Source: Oncomelania hupensis (Eukaryota > Mollusca > Gastropoda > Littorinimorpha > Pomatiopsidae). Taken from it: a DNA stretch of 64,000 bases. Where the stretch lies: NCBI GenBank assembly GCA_036898135.1, contig CM072522.1, positions 2,878,921-2,942,920 on the forward strand. The letters are read 5' to 3'. The notes under the pieces are model-generated. The model was not told the DNA's origin. It made no database searches and was given only the letters and a program-made list of their open reading frames with translations. Below are positions 54,658 through 64,000 of the stretch, piece by piece. The stretch's first letter is position 1. Every line of letters begins with the position of its first letter. The position numbers and the translations under genes were made by a program.

Positions 54658-55339
54658 CACTGTCGCTGTATTCCTCATTTACTCTTTCCTATTCCTGCTC
54701 TGTCCTTCACTCTGCTATACTATCTTCTTCTTTGCTAGATCAATGACCTACCTTTTTTCTTGAAAACTCTTCCTGGACAAGACTCCTTGTTTGTGTATGA
54801 GATCTGTTGGATCAGCTTGGGAGTGTTGGACGCTTTCTGCCGGGTGGTCACTAGGGCTTCCTATGATTGTACTATTTAGCACTATAGGCATTTTATATGT
54901 ATGCGTTTTGTTGATGATTTATAATGATGTTTGTATTCTATTTTGTTTTTGTAACCGGGGGTTCGCGTAGTTGAGGTCAACCCTCAGCCGTCCCTCGCGT
55001 GGGATGTCTTTATTGTAAAGTGACTGGCCGGTGGAGGGCATTCAATTTTCCCACTGGGGTTGTTTCAACAGATCTTTTATGCGGATCGGGGGTTGTCCGG
55101 TCCTGATTTGGCTCGGAAGAGTCCGCTGGACCTAAAGCAACAATAAATCAATCAATCAATTTCAGGAGAGGCCCTAAATTACTTTCAAAATTGCATAGAT
55201 TCATTTTCTTCCAGGGGGCGAATACCGGGGCTTGGCCCCAGGGCCCCGGCCAGATTTCAGAGATTTCTTGATTCAGTTGTTCTCCACCCTGGATAAAGCA
55301 CACAGTGGATTTTTGACTTGCATACCAGTGTGTGTCTAT

Positions 55340-55911
55340 CAGACATGCCTACCCGTACGGAATGTCTGTATTTTTTCCGGAAATTTGAAAAACTCGGCAA
55401 GCGCTACGGAAAATACTGATATTTGTTTTACGGTACGGAAATTTAAAAAAATGATAAAGAAAAAAAATCAAAATCTTTGGCCTGTGGTAATTCACCACAT
55501 GACCTTTTTTCCGAAGGTTTAATGCCGCAATGCGCAGTCTCAGTGGAGGCCTGTGACATCGAAGTTTACGGTAGAGGCACCGAAGTTTGCCAACCAGTTT
55601 GGTCTGTCCCCAATAAGCTTAGGTTTTGGGGGACTCAAATGCAACTCAACCAGTTTGGCATCTCCGCCGGTGATATGAACGACATCAAGCGGCATGCGGA
55701 AGGCCCACAGTATATGAAGAATTACGAGGCTTTGGAGAAGAAAAAAAACATTGTGGCAGCAAATCAATCTATCACTGGATTCTTCTCATAATATCAAAAA
55801 GGATGAGTGCAAAAACAATAGGTAGTAAAAGTAAATACGGAAATCGTAATAGTAATACTGAAATTTGAAAAAGCTAATACGGAAACTTCAAATTGAGGGT
55901 AGGCATGTCTG
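55340..55911 (+). mobile_element. hAT-like non-autonomous transposon, sister of 42837-43738
   Basis: CAGACATGCCTACCC and GGGTAGGCATGTCTG termini with GTCTAT at left (55334-55339) and GTCTAC at right (55912-55917), a 6-bp duplication with one change. The plus strand encodes FGISAGDMNDIKRHAEGPQY then MKNYEALEKKKNIVAANQSI and TGFFS, the KRxxH-type head. It lacks the SINE and has a shorter middle than its sister. Confidence 0.8.
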
Positions 55912-55917
55912 GTCTAC

Positions 55918-57625
55918 AAGGAAAGACCAAAAATGCATAACGAACCACTTTCGCCCATGGAAAAAAATACAGTTTGGAACACATCATTTAAAACGGGCAT
56001 AACAAAGTCATTTTTTATTCAATTCTCACCATTTTAATTGCATTTTTCTTCTTTTTTAAAGCCATTTCATTTGACATGCATGAAGATGAGGTTCCAGTGT
56101 AGACTTTTAACATGTATCACTATCAGTGCAATATTTCTCTTGGAATGATTCTGCCTTTTGTTGGAGCTGCTGCTGCTTTAGTTGCCATGTTGCTGCAAGG
56201 TTATTTTGCACAGCGTCTGAAGTGGCTAGCTGCTGTTTAGTAGCATCAAGCCCCTTTGCAACTCTACCACTTGACCATGCTTGTCATTCAGCATCTGTTG
56301 TAGCGCTACCTTTTCGCCTAATCCCATACCTACTTTCATCCCCTCCTCCTCCAACCGTCTTCTAAGCATGGCACACGTCTTCTCTGCATTGGCATGAGCG
56401 ATGTTTTCCTGTGTTGGAATTGCAGGACAGTTTGTGGCCCTTCACCAGAAGTAGCATTTACAAAGGAGTCCAACTTCTTATTGCCATTTGGTCTTTTAAT
56501 GGACTTCTGCAGGGAACAGTACTTCTCATAGATTTTATTCATGCTTTTTTTTGTTTAGCTGCTTGGCATTTGCTCCTAGGAAAGTCAGGACAGGCTGGCA
56601 GATGGTGTAGGGTTTTCTCTGTCTTCACAAACCTCACAAGATCCACAACTCCATTTGTGAGTGTGCCCACAACAATGAATATGAAAGGAAAAAATAAGTG
56701 CAAGTGCAACAATGCTGATCTCAACGCATGACATTTATTATGTAATAAAAATTAAAATACTTGAGATCCATCATCCTGTAATAAACATGACATGTAACAT
56801 GCATTTAAATTAATAATTACACTAATTTTAACACATGTAAACAGTAACGTCAGTGCTAATAAAATTTAAAAAAAACAGTGCGTTGGCCTACCAATTCTAG
56901 TCTCTAGAAGAACAGCGTTTGTTGTTGAACGCTACTTCCGGTTTCTATACAGGTATAAATATCACATCATTCATAAAAAATCCCACAAGAAAACTATTCA
57001 ACTATGCGTGAATTATGTTTTTGGCAAACCTGAGAAAGAATTGTGTGACTATACATAACGGCTAAATGTTTGCATTAAAATTAGCCGATGGTCGTATCTG
57101 AACCATCACTCGATGTTTGAACACTTCTAATCTAACAGTAACACTGCACCGGTCGAACTTTCAAACAAAAAAAAACACGTAACAAAACTATGGGCAATAA
57201 TAATTTTATCCGAAAAAAAAACATCTGTAATTATCAAGTGCACTTACCAATCTATTCTCCGATTTCACAAAGAAATAGCGATAAACACATCGTTAGATGT
57301 TGACATTTTCGGATCTTCCGGCATGATACCGTTCAGGTCAACCACAAAGCACGCTTGAGTGGGCACTCATCCTTGACTGGCTCGCGCGATATCTGTATGG
57401 ATCATGTGACTAAGTTGCGTGCACCATTGAAAAGGTCGAAAACCAAGCTTTCCAGCGCATATATTAATGTTGGCCTTTTCTCCGCCCAATTAAAAGATAG
57501 TTGCAGTTAAAGTCATTCCTAAACTTTGACTGAATTTCAATAAGAAAGAAAATAACGGCTAACAAAATGTTTATACGAAACGAATTGTTGGCTTTTCGTC
57601 TTTTAACCTGGCCTAATTTGCATAT
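55918..57625. other. RPS27 intron 2, mostly unassigned
   Basis: Within 56110-56730 the minus strand has overlapping open pieces (TNGVVDLVRFVKTEKTLHHL, MNKIYEKYCSLQKSIKRPNG, NKKLDSFVNAT, AHANAEKTCAMLRRRLEEEG). They look like a decayed, frame-broken coding remnant, possibly of a transposon. I do not recognise the family. The rest is AT-rich. Confidence 0.35.
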
Positions 57626-59129
57626 CAGCCATGCCTACCATACGATATTTGAGCGTATTTTTACGAAATTTGACTTGCTAGTACGCCAAGTGCAACAAAA
57701 GTACGAAAAAAATAATAATTAGTTTTGTTTTTTGTTTTAAGACGCAAGTTGGGCAAGTTGTCGCCCCTAGTAGTTTGGGGCTCTTAGATGACCACTTCAT
57801 GGACGCCATCTTATGCAAACAGGCAGCATGTCGTATCCAGCAAAACGCTGTCTTGATTCTTCAAGTGACTGTGAAGATGAAGCTACAAGTAAAAAATCTG
57901 CTTAAAAAAAAACACCAGAAAGCAGGCTTTTATAAAGGCCTACAGTGACTGAGTGAGACATGGCCATGCTTCCCAGACAGACCCCACACCACACAAGAAC
58001 TTTTGCAGCTGAAAAGTGCTTATTCAAAGGCACAACAACAGTACAAACATTGAAAACCTCAATTCAAATCATTGTCATTTTTTCTTCTTCTCCCAATGTG
58101 TTATTGTTTTGTACTTTTTAAGGATTGTGGGCAGAGCAGGGTTAACTCTTTCCCTGCCAGGCATGTTTCCACGTTTGTGCCAGACATTTCTCTGGCACCG
58201 GAAAGAAAGTTCAGTACCTTAGGCATTTAAGCTACTGTTCTTTCAATAATAGTTGTGAAATAGACATATTTCATATCAAATTAAAGGTAAAAGAGTGAAG
58301 AATAAGAAAAAAAAAAACAAAAATGTTAATTTGATTATGTTATTGAAATATGTGTTTTGAAAGCATGATGATCTTTTTGAAATGATAAAATAAAATTAAA
58401 ATATTTCTACATACCACAGTGATAAAAAAAATCTGGAGGAATAATTCCAATCACTGAATCAGCTTCACACACCAGAAAGAAAATTTATTTAGGATCAAAA
58501 TACACTTTACAGTTTGAAATTATATTATTAGCAGAGGTTTGACACACTGTCGATTGTGCCCATCACAATGCTTAGTAAAATGCACAAAAAACACTCTAAA
58601 AACGAATCAATTTGAAGAAACCACGCGCGTGTCGATCGAGAACGAAAGTAGAAAGAGTTATCTCTCTTTGGTTAAAGTAAAACTTGGTTTGGACTGCGCA
58701 AAAAACCGGATCGAAACGGAATACTGCAATCGACGATATATCGTCGATTGGCACAAACATGGCGGCTCAGATCGACGATATATCGTCGATTGGCAGGGAA
58801 AGAGTTAAGTGGCATATTTGAATCGCTTGTTATTTGTACTATATAGTCTTCGAGTGTGGTATCAATTCTTTTTAAAATGTTGATAAACACAGCATTCACG
58901 GTGGCCTTTTCTTGTAGCAACATGTGAAGAAATCGATAATTTTATACCCAACTACAAATGTGTTGTTACTTTATTATCATAAATTGAAATTTAAAGAACC
59001 CTTTTTAAAAAAAAACAAAAACAATTCCTGTTCTAAGTATGCACAGCCAAAAGTACTACTTTTTGTCTCAGAATACTAAAAGTTGCTGTATAGAATACTA
59101 TTAAAAAAATTGTGTGGTAGGCAGGTCTG
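57626..59129 (+). mobile_element. hAT-like transposon, 6-bp TSD GCATAT, with nested piggyBac element
   Basis: The left end is CAGCCATGCCTACCA and the inverted right end CAGACCTGCCTACCA. GCATAT abuts both (57620-57625, 59130-59135). Near 57830 it encodes MSYPAKRCLDSSSDCEDEAT then SKKS, a transposase-leader-like start, followed by a frame-broken HHTRTFAAEKC-type segment. A TTAA-flanked element is inserted at 58146-58804. Confidence 0.75.
58146..58804. mobile_element. piggyBac-type MITE with palindromic subterminal repeats
   Basis: TTAA (58142-58145, 58805-58808) flanks perfect 14-bp inverted termini CTCTTTCCCTGCCA. Near the right end two copies of the palindrome ATCGACGATATATCGTCGAT lie 42 bp apart (58729-58748, 58771-58790). 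The interior has no recognisable transposase. Confidence 0.85.
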
Positions 59130-59197
59130 GCATATTATGAATGAACTATACGGCCCGCGAGAAGTTTCGTAAGTGTGTGTGTTTGTCGCTCGCGCTG

Positions 59198-59733
59198 CAG
59201 TGTTCCCGAGTAGTGCGTCAATTGCGCACAAAATATGAAAAATGTCGCAGAAAAATTCACAGGACGCACACATTTTTTTTCGAATCGCTGAAGTCAAAAA
59301 TACGACCAACATGTGGCGAACTAATTCAGGGCATAATCAGCGGCAGAACCCAACTGAGACAGCTATTGCAGACGATTAAAGATTGTGTCGGGAGTTGTCG
59401 TCCCTAAAAATCGCATGCGCGCGCATTGTAAACTTCCTCCAAGCAATCCATTCACTGAACAGAAGAAATCTTCGTGAACCCATTCTTTGATTCTATCTAG
59501 GCTTAAATCAGCATTTGATATATGTTTTAATTTTTTGGTTTTATATGTTTATGATAACTAATGTGACGCTTTAACAGAGTAAAAAATAAAAAGAAGAAAA
59601 AAGTGAGGCTTGGACTTGTTTAATACATTTTTTTTTCCGATTTGGGGACTCTCAAAATTTGCACAAGGACTCTTAACATTTTATACATGGGAGTCCCAAG
59701 GACTCTCATTTTTTTGTTGTTGAGGGAACACTG
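59198..59733. mobile_element. Possible short hAT-like element, CAGTGTTCCC ends
   Basis: CAGTGTTCCC at 59198 and its inverse GGGAACACTG ending 59733 are 10-bp inverted ends of the Charlie-like type. No convincing target duplication (CGCTG against CACTG). The inside has a short plus-strand open stretch without known similarity. Confidence 0.45.
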
Positions 59734-60260
59734 CACTGCCTTCACTGGCAGGTTCAAAATGGCGATATGCGGAGCATCTTTTCTCTGCCAATTGCTATCG
59801 ATCTCCCTTCTCCCTCAACACAACCCATCAACAAAAACACACAAGTAGATAGGCAAAACGTTAGTTTTATTCTTTCTTATTCAGTTTTTTTTCACAAAAA
59901 TTTAATTAAATCACAACAAAAAATTAATTCAAAATATGCCATTTTCACCACATCTAGACCTTTCACACATAGGGAAAGAGAGGTTGCCGGTACCTAAATA
60001 AAGTGTTAAAAAAACAAACGTTATTTAATTGCATTTGAAACCATTGATTAGCGTTGTAATAAAGTGTAAAGAACTCGGAGCGCTATATATATATTGGGTT
60101 TTGAGTGTTGGTGAACAAAAGGCAGTCCAAACTTCTTAAAAGATGGAGTTCCACTGTAGTCCAAAAATGATATTGAAAAAATGTCCATCTGTCCGTTGTC
60201 TGTCTGCACAAACACTGCAAGGTTCACTATCACAACCAAATTGGTAAGATGGTGTATACC
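59734..60260. other. Unassigned sequence with one TAGGTACC-type transposon end
   Basis: GGTTGCCGGTACCTA at 59984-59998 resembles the right end of the element at 51064-53020. No left partner was found. Confidence 0.4.
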
Positions 60261-61311
60261 CAGGGTGGAGAATTTTCCGCGGATTTCCGCGGAAGGCGTT
60301 TGCATTTCCAAGAAAAAAAATATTGAGTTCCGAGTGTGAGAAGCTGAGGGGCTACCCTTTACTGGGCATAGCGGCCGAAGGTCTAAACAGGCAAAACGTC
60401 CAAAAGCGTCCGTATCAACCATGTGGTTATATTCTCGCGTTGTTTGAAAGATTGCGAGACTTCCGGCAATTGACTTCCGGTTTATTCTGTTGTGAAAACA
60501 TTCGACTGCATTTCCACAAGTTTTCTCTGTGATGCGTTCGTTTTTTCGGAAAAAAAAAAATTTCAAATTTTCTTGTGTGTGTGTCTAAAATGGATGGTTT
60601 GGATTCTTCGACTGATGAAGGGGAGTTTACAGGCTTCCATTTATCAGACATTAAAGTGAGAAGTCGGAGGAAGAGATCGGTACTGACATTAGACAATTAG
60701 TGTCAGTAGTGTGCATGCATACGATCTTTCAGACTGGCATGAAAGTGAAGAAGAGGAGGGGGCTTGTTTGGACTTTATAAAACTTTTTTTTTTGTATACA
60801 CATGGAGCAATAAAAAACAAGACATGACAAGAGAAGTAGAAAAAGGTAGATAATCAAAAGAGAATTTATTTCTGTTCATTTTGCATTTTATTTCATTTAA
60901 ATCTATACACTAGTCACTAATACCTAAGATGTGGTGTTTTTACGAACGTACCCCTAAATATCTCTAAAATTATAAAAATTCTTGCCTGTTTACAGCTAAA
61001 AAATAGACAACCGTGTGCCCAGTAAAATTGGAAATGTGGAGTTTGTGTGTAACAGTGGTGGCCCTCAAACTTTGTTAGGCCTACAAATCAAGATTCTTAA
61101 CTTTTTTGAAAGACATGTGCATAAAACATTCTTTTTTTGTTGTTGTTGTTTCTATTCATGTTTACTTGGTGCTTTTTGCTTTCAGGAGAGGCCCTAAATT
61201 ACTTTCAAAATTGCATAAATTCATTTTCTTCCAGGGGGCGAATACCGGGGCTTGGCCCCTGGGCCCCGGCCGGATTTCAGAGATTTCTTGATTCAGTTGT
61301 TCTCCACCCTG
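60261..61311. mobile_element. DNA transposon CAGGGTGGAGAA, short sister copy
   Basis: CAGGGTGGAGAATTTTCCGC at the left, TTCTCCACCCTG at the right. It is collinear with the outer parts of 50194-55291 and shows the empty sites of two insertions there. It contains the same piggyBac remnant (60351-61025). The flanks TATACC and AGACCT do not form a duplication, so the target site has decayed or recombined. Confidence 0.8.
60351..61025 (+). mobile_element. piggyBac-type remnant in the sister copy
   Basis: It starts CCTTTACTGGGCATAGCGGC and ends GTGCCCAGTAAA. MDGLDSSTDEGEFTGFHLSD is readable near 60590, then a small deletion in the following codons. It shares the loss of TTAA and of the terminal GGG with the copy at 50297. 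Confidence 0.8.
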
Positions 61312-61425
61312 AGACCTAGAAAATGATCAGTTAATGCATGGCTTCAAGTCAAGGTCACGGGGTCATCAAATGTTGGTCAAAAAATGACAATTTCGCACAA
61401 TTTTTTTTCTTCTAGGTTTTTTTAA

Positions 61426-62303
61426 CCCCTTTCCTGCGACAGTGAAAAAGCGCATCTGTATGCCAGATCAAAATGTGACTTTTGAGGGTGTGTTCACTAA
61501 AACGTAAATAATTCAGGTATTTGTAGCGATATCTCTTAGATATTTGGTGTATTTGTAGCGATATCTCTTGGATATTTGGCAAGTTTTTTCCTAACATCCC
61601 TGGCTTCAATTTCAAGTGAAAATGGTTTCATTTGACAAGACATACAATACATTTTTGAGTAATTATTTATTCTTGTTTTTTTTTCCCGTTATAGGCATTT
61701 TCGGAACATAAAAACACACTTCTTCACTAAAAATGCATGACAGAACACAACAAAAAACTGGTGTAATAAAAGGACAAACATCAACCACTCAATAAACTAC
61801 TTGGTATTCAACTTTACTGCTATATCATCCACAGAAATAAGGGTACAGAGACACTTGGTTCGTAGCTGACATCATTATCATCATCAATCCCTACCTCCGA
61901 CAAAAGAGGGTGGTGCTGGGTGCAATCAGTTTCTTCCTTGTCTGCTTCGCTGTCACTTCTATCTCTAAGGTATTCATCATCACTGTCTTGATCATTTAGG
62001 ACCTCTTGAAGCACTTCAAGTGCTGAATATCGTCTGAAAACAGACCTCGTAGTGCCCCCACATCGACCACTGTCCGCCATATTGGTTGACGACTGAACAC
62101 AGGGAACTTCTGAAGTTTACAAAAATACGCAAATTTTGGTTTCTGCAATTTTTTCTAACGGTCAAAGGGAAGAAACCGTTGGTTCAAGATGTCTAACTGC
62201 TCTGCCAATGGTTACTGTGGTTACCTCCCTTCTGGGGGGAATACAGAATGTTGACGAATAACACACGTGAGCACACAGGAAGCAGAAAAACACAGTTAAT
62301 GGG
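61426..62303 (-). mobile_element. Probable piggyBac-type element with acidic N-terminal frame
   Basis: TTAA at 61422-61425 and 62304-62307. The ends CCCCTTTCCTGCG and (inverted) CCCATTAACTGTG agree only over a few bases. On the minus strand 61820-62080 encodes MADSGRCGGTTRSVFRRYSA, LEVLQEVLNDQDSDDEYLRD and RSDSEADKEETD, an acidic leader like those of piggyBac transposases. The boundaries are therefore supported more by TTAA spacing and the reading frame than by terminal symmetry. Confidence 0.5.
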
Positions 62304-62329
62304 TTAATATTGAACTTGATTCTTTGATG

Positions 62330-62690
62330 CATGATAGAGATTAGTGAGAGACATAAACTATGCAAATTTGGTCAACCTCACTACAAGGTCAAGATCACTG
62401 GAGATGTCCCAAGTCAGTTTGTATAGCTACTTTTACATGACCTTGACCCTAAACTATGAGAGTTATCAAGTCCAAATTTGTATTTAGAGGTGATACATTG
62501 ATCTTTCATATATGTTCCGTTTTTGCGTTGATGGTCAAGGTCATTTTAGGCCTTTCAAAAACATACAAAAATAGATCATCGTACAGTGGAATGGCTGTTC
62601 AACTTATAGTATACAACATTGGGTTATTTGATCAGACATGCATGAGAGGTCGCGTGTATGTCAAGGTCATCCCAAGGTATTAGTGTTTGT
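62330..62690 (+). repeat. AGGTCA-rich dispersed repeat piece
   Basis: Four or five AAGGTCA or TGACCTT half-sites occur in about 300 bp (ACAAGGTCAAGATCACTGG, TACATGACCTTGACCCT, TGGTCAAGGTCATTTTAGG, TGTCAAGGTCATCCCAAGG). They resemble the motif in the repeats at 45950 and 47570. Confidence 0.5.
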
Positions 62691-63214
62691 TTGGCATGAT
62701 ACATTTGCTGTACATTTGGAGCAGGAGGTTGTCATCACAAGGTAAAGAGCATAGAGAGATGAAAGTCAGTATTTGCATTTTAATGCCACCATTTCATTTT
62801 GGTTTTTTGAGGGGCACTCATTTTCATGTTAAATATTGCGGGTTCCATAAGGAGCATGTAAGTCCCTTCTAGTTTTAAATGTTTTTAAAATTATTTTTAT
62901 GTGATACTCCACAACCGACACTTTATAATACAGGGATCGTGTTAGCTTTTTTAAAACTTGTGTAGCTAAACAACTTCAGCAACAACAAAAAATTGTGGAG
63001 GCGTGAGCAATTAGTGCAGTGCGGCACAACAATTGTAAAATTAAATTCTTTAACTTCTAGCGTCCTAAAACGCGGTAATGCGCGCCTCACCAGTAACCCT
63101 GAAGCGCCTCGTTAGTGCACCTTTTAGTCATGAAATCACAGAAAATAGGAACTCTCTAGTGCTTGAGAGAAGATTTGGTCAACTTCCGGAAAGGTTCACG
63201 CATGTTTTCCACTA
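62691..63214. other. Unassigned sequence
   Basis: No gene or repeat recognised. Confidence 0.3.
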
Positions 63215-63440
63215 TCAGGAATCAGGAGAATCCTCAGTATGATCTTGGACAGTAAGCTTTGTGTCTAGCAGATGCAACATGCCTGGCAACATCGTCAAAG
63301 CCACCATTACTTATAAAAAAATGGAAGCCAGACAGTACAGTGTGCGTACTTTGTTGACAGTTTCTACGCAGTGATGCATGGATGTGCTTCTGTGTATGAA
63401 TGCAGAAAATCTTGCAGACGTTTAGTTGCAGGCTTTGTTT
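63215..63440 (-). pseudogene. hAT transposase N-terminal fragment
   Basis: The minus strand matches 36275-36510: IFCIHTQKHIHASLRRNCQQ then STHTVLSGFHFFISNGGFDD and VARHVASARHK. It is interrupted by the LINE that follows. It is a second copy of the BED-like head. Confidence 0.65.
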
Positions 63441-64000
63441 GTTGTTGTTTGTTTTAATGTCTTTTTCACCGAAATGATAAGACAAAAACAAATGAAAACA
63501 AAACAAAAAATAAAAATAAATAAATACAAAGAAAATAAGAAAATAAATTTGAAAAAAAAAAAAACAAACAAAAAAAAAACAACATAATTATGATCAAATA
63601 ACATCGACGATTCTCATAGATATTGAGTAACTGAAGAACCAATGAACGTATTCGCTAAACTAATGCATACACTAAAACTAATATTGCCAAAAGACGTAAC
63701 ATTATTAGGCAAACTATTACGCAGTTGATTGCATTCAAATAAAACATGTTTCAAAGAAAACATTTCATTACATATACAATTGACGTTCGTACAATATTTA
63801 GTTCTTATGGAATTTAGATATATTCTATAAGCCATCGTCACAACAGTTGCCAATGCCAATATGTTGGTCAAAGAGTGGATTCAAATGACATTTAGTTTTA
63901 ACTTCCTTTTCAGTTAAAACATGCATCTCTTTAACTGACAGGGGTATATTTAATTTTACTGCCATATAATTTTTTCGGCACCAGTTTTTGCAGCTCGGTC
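63441..64000 (-). mobile_element. LINE 3' part with (AAC)n-type tail, runs off the right edge
   Basis: On the minus strand, 63614-63871 encodes MAYRIYLNSIRTKYCTNVNC then ICNEMFSLKHVLFECNQLRN, a Cys-His-rich C-terminal segment common in LINE ORF2. The 3' end reads GGTGAAAAAGACATTAAAAC then AAACAACAACAAACAAA, inserted into the hAT fragment. Confidence 0.65.

Larger units (their letters stand above)
53115..55159 (+). mobile_element. Retroelement with (AATC)n tail and 8-bp TSD, carrying a hAT element
   Basis: TTTCAGGA occurs at both borders (53107-53114, 55160-55167). The sister host copy at 61180 reads straight through GCTTTCAGGAGAGG. Without the inner hAT the body is about 680 bp, non-coding, ending GGACCTAAAGCAACAATAAA then TCAATCAATCAA. 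A relative in opposite orientation is at 40155-40720. It could be a SINE or a 5'-truncated LINE tail. Confidence 0.75.
50194..55291. mobile_element. DNA transposon CAGGGTGGAGAA, 6-bp TSD GATAAA, with four insertions inside
   Basis: CAGGGTGGAGAATT at the left and TTCTCCACCCTG at the right are inverted. GATAAA abuts both (50188-50193, 55292-55297). A shorter sister copy at 60261-61311 shows the ground state, about 1.05 kb. The extra 4 kb here are a TAGGTACCGG element (51064-53020) and a retroelement (53115-55159) that itself contains a hAT element (53300-54657). A piggyBac remnant (50297-50990) is common to both copies. The element lies in RPS27 intron 2. Confidence 0.85.

Noticed and set aside
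50194..55291. Assigning the transposase at 53506-54271 to the outer CAGGGTGG element
   Set aside because: That frame lies inside a separate element with its own inverted ends and CACTG duplication, itself inside a retroelement. The sister CAGGGTGG copy has no such sequence.

Overview
This is a TE-crowded animal genome window, most likely from a gastropod or other mollusc. That assignment is an inference from intron-rich genes, very high and diverse LINE, SINE, hAT-like and piggyBac-like content, and dispersed repeats of a kind common in mollusc genomes. No sequence search was run. Four host genes are supported by spliced conceptual translations with GT-AG introns and matching phases. They are a Rab8 small GTPase (minus strand, last exon beyond the left edge), a Fanconi anaemia group E (FANCE) orthologue (plus strand, five coding exons, 788 codons), an NATD1-type GNAT acetyltransferase (minus strand, three coding exons), and the first two coding exons of ribosomal protein eS27/RPS27 (plus strand, remaining exons not found).

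Layout: 1-6000 is Rab8. 6000-12700 is the Rab8/FANCE divergent intergenic region, with a palindromic CRE, a foldback hairpin, a tRNA-Thr-like SINE and a 4-kb Tx1/L1-group LINE with a 10-bp target duplication. 12708-40926 is FANCE. Its first intron (17.5 kb) holds a 16-unit heat-shock-element array with a TATA box, several satellites, an L2/CR1-group LINE with an intact 1027-codon ORF, and an RTE element broken by another LINE. Its last intron holds an internally deleted hAT transposase, a foldback element filled with TAGGG repeats, and a piggyBac-type element carrying an RTE LINE. 42837-45420 holds a DNA transposon and then NATD1, convergent with FANCE. 46381-48530 is repeats. RPS27 starts at 49271, and its second intron runs to the right edge through a nest of transposons.

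The main structural themes are nesting and target-site duplications that can be read directly. Six DNA transposons from this window with CA...TG termini are flanked by 6-bp duplications (five perfect, one 5/6). Several piggyBac-type elements end in TTAA, and three of those families keep a short acidic reading frame resembling a transposase N-terminus. The composite at 50194-55291 can be taken apart layer by layer, because a shorter sister copy at 60261-61311 shows two of the empty sites. The most unusual candidate is the heat-shock-element array with TATA box and satellite downstream (13601-14470), with no chaperone gene nearby.

Gene neighbours in order: Rab8 (-), FANCE (+), NATD1 (-), RPS27 (+). 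They do different jobs (vesicle traffic, interstrand-crosslink repair, putative acetyltransfer, translation), and nothing suggests a functional cluster.
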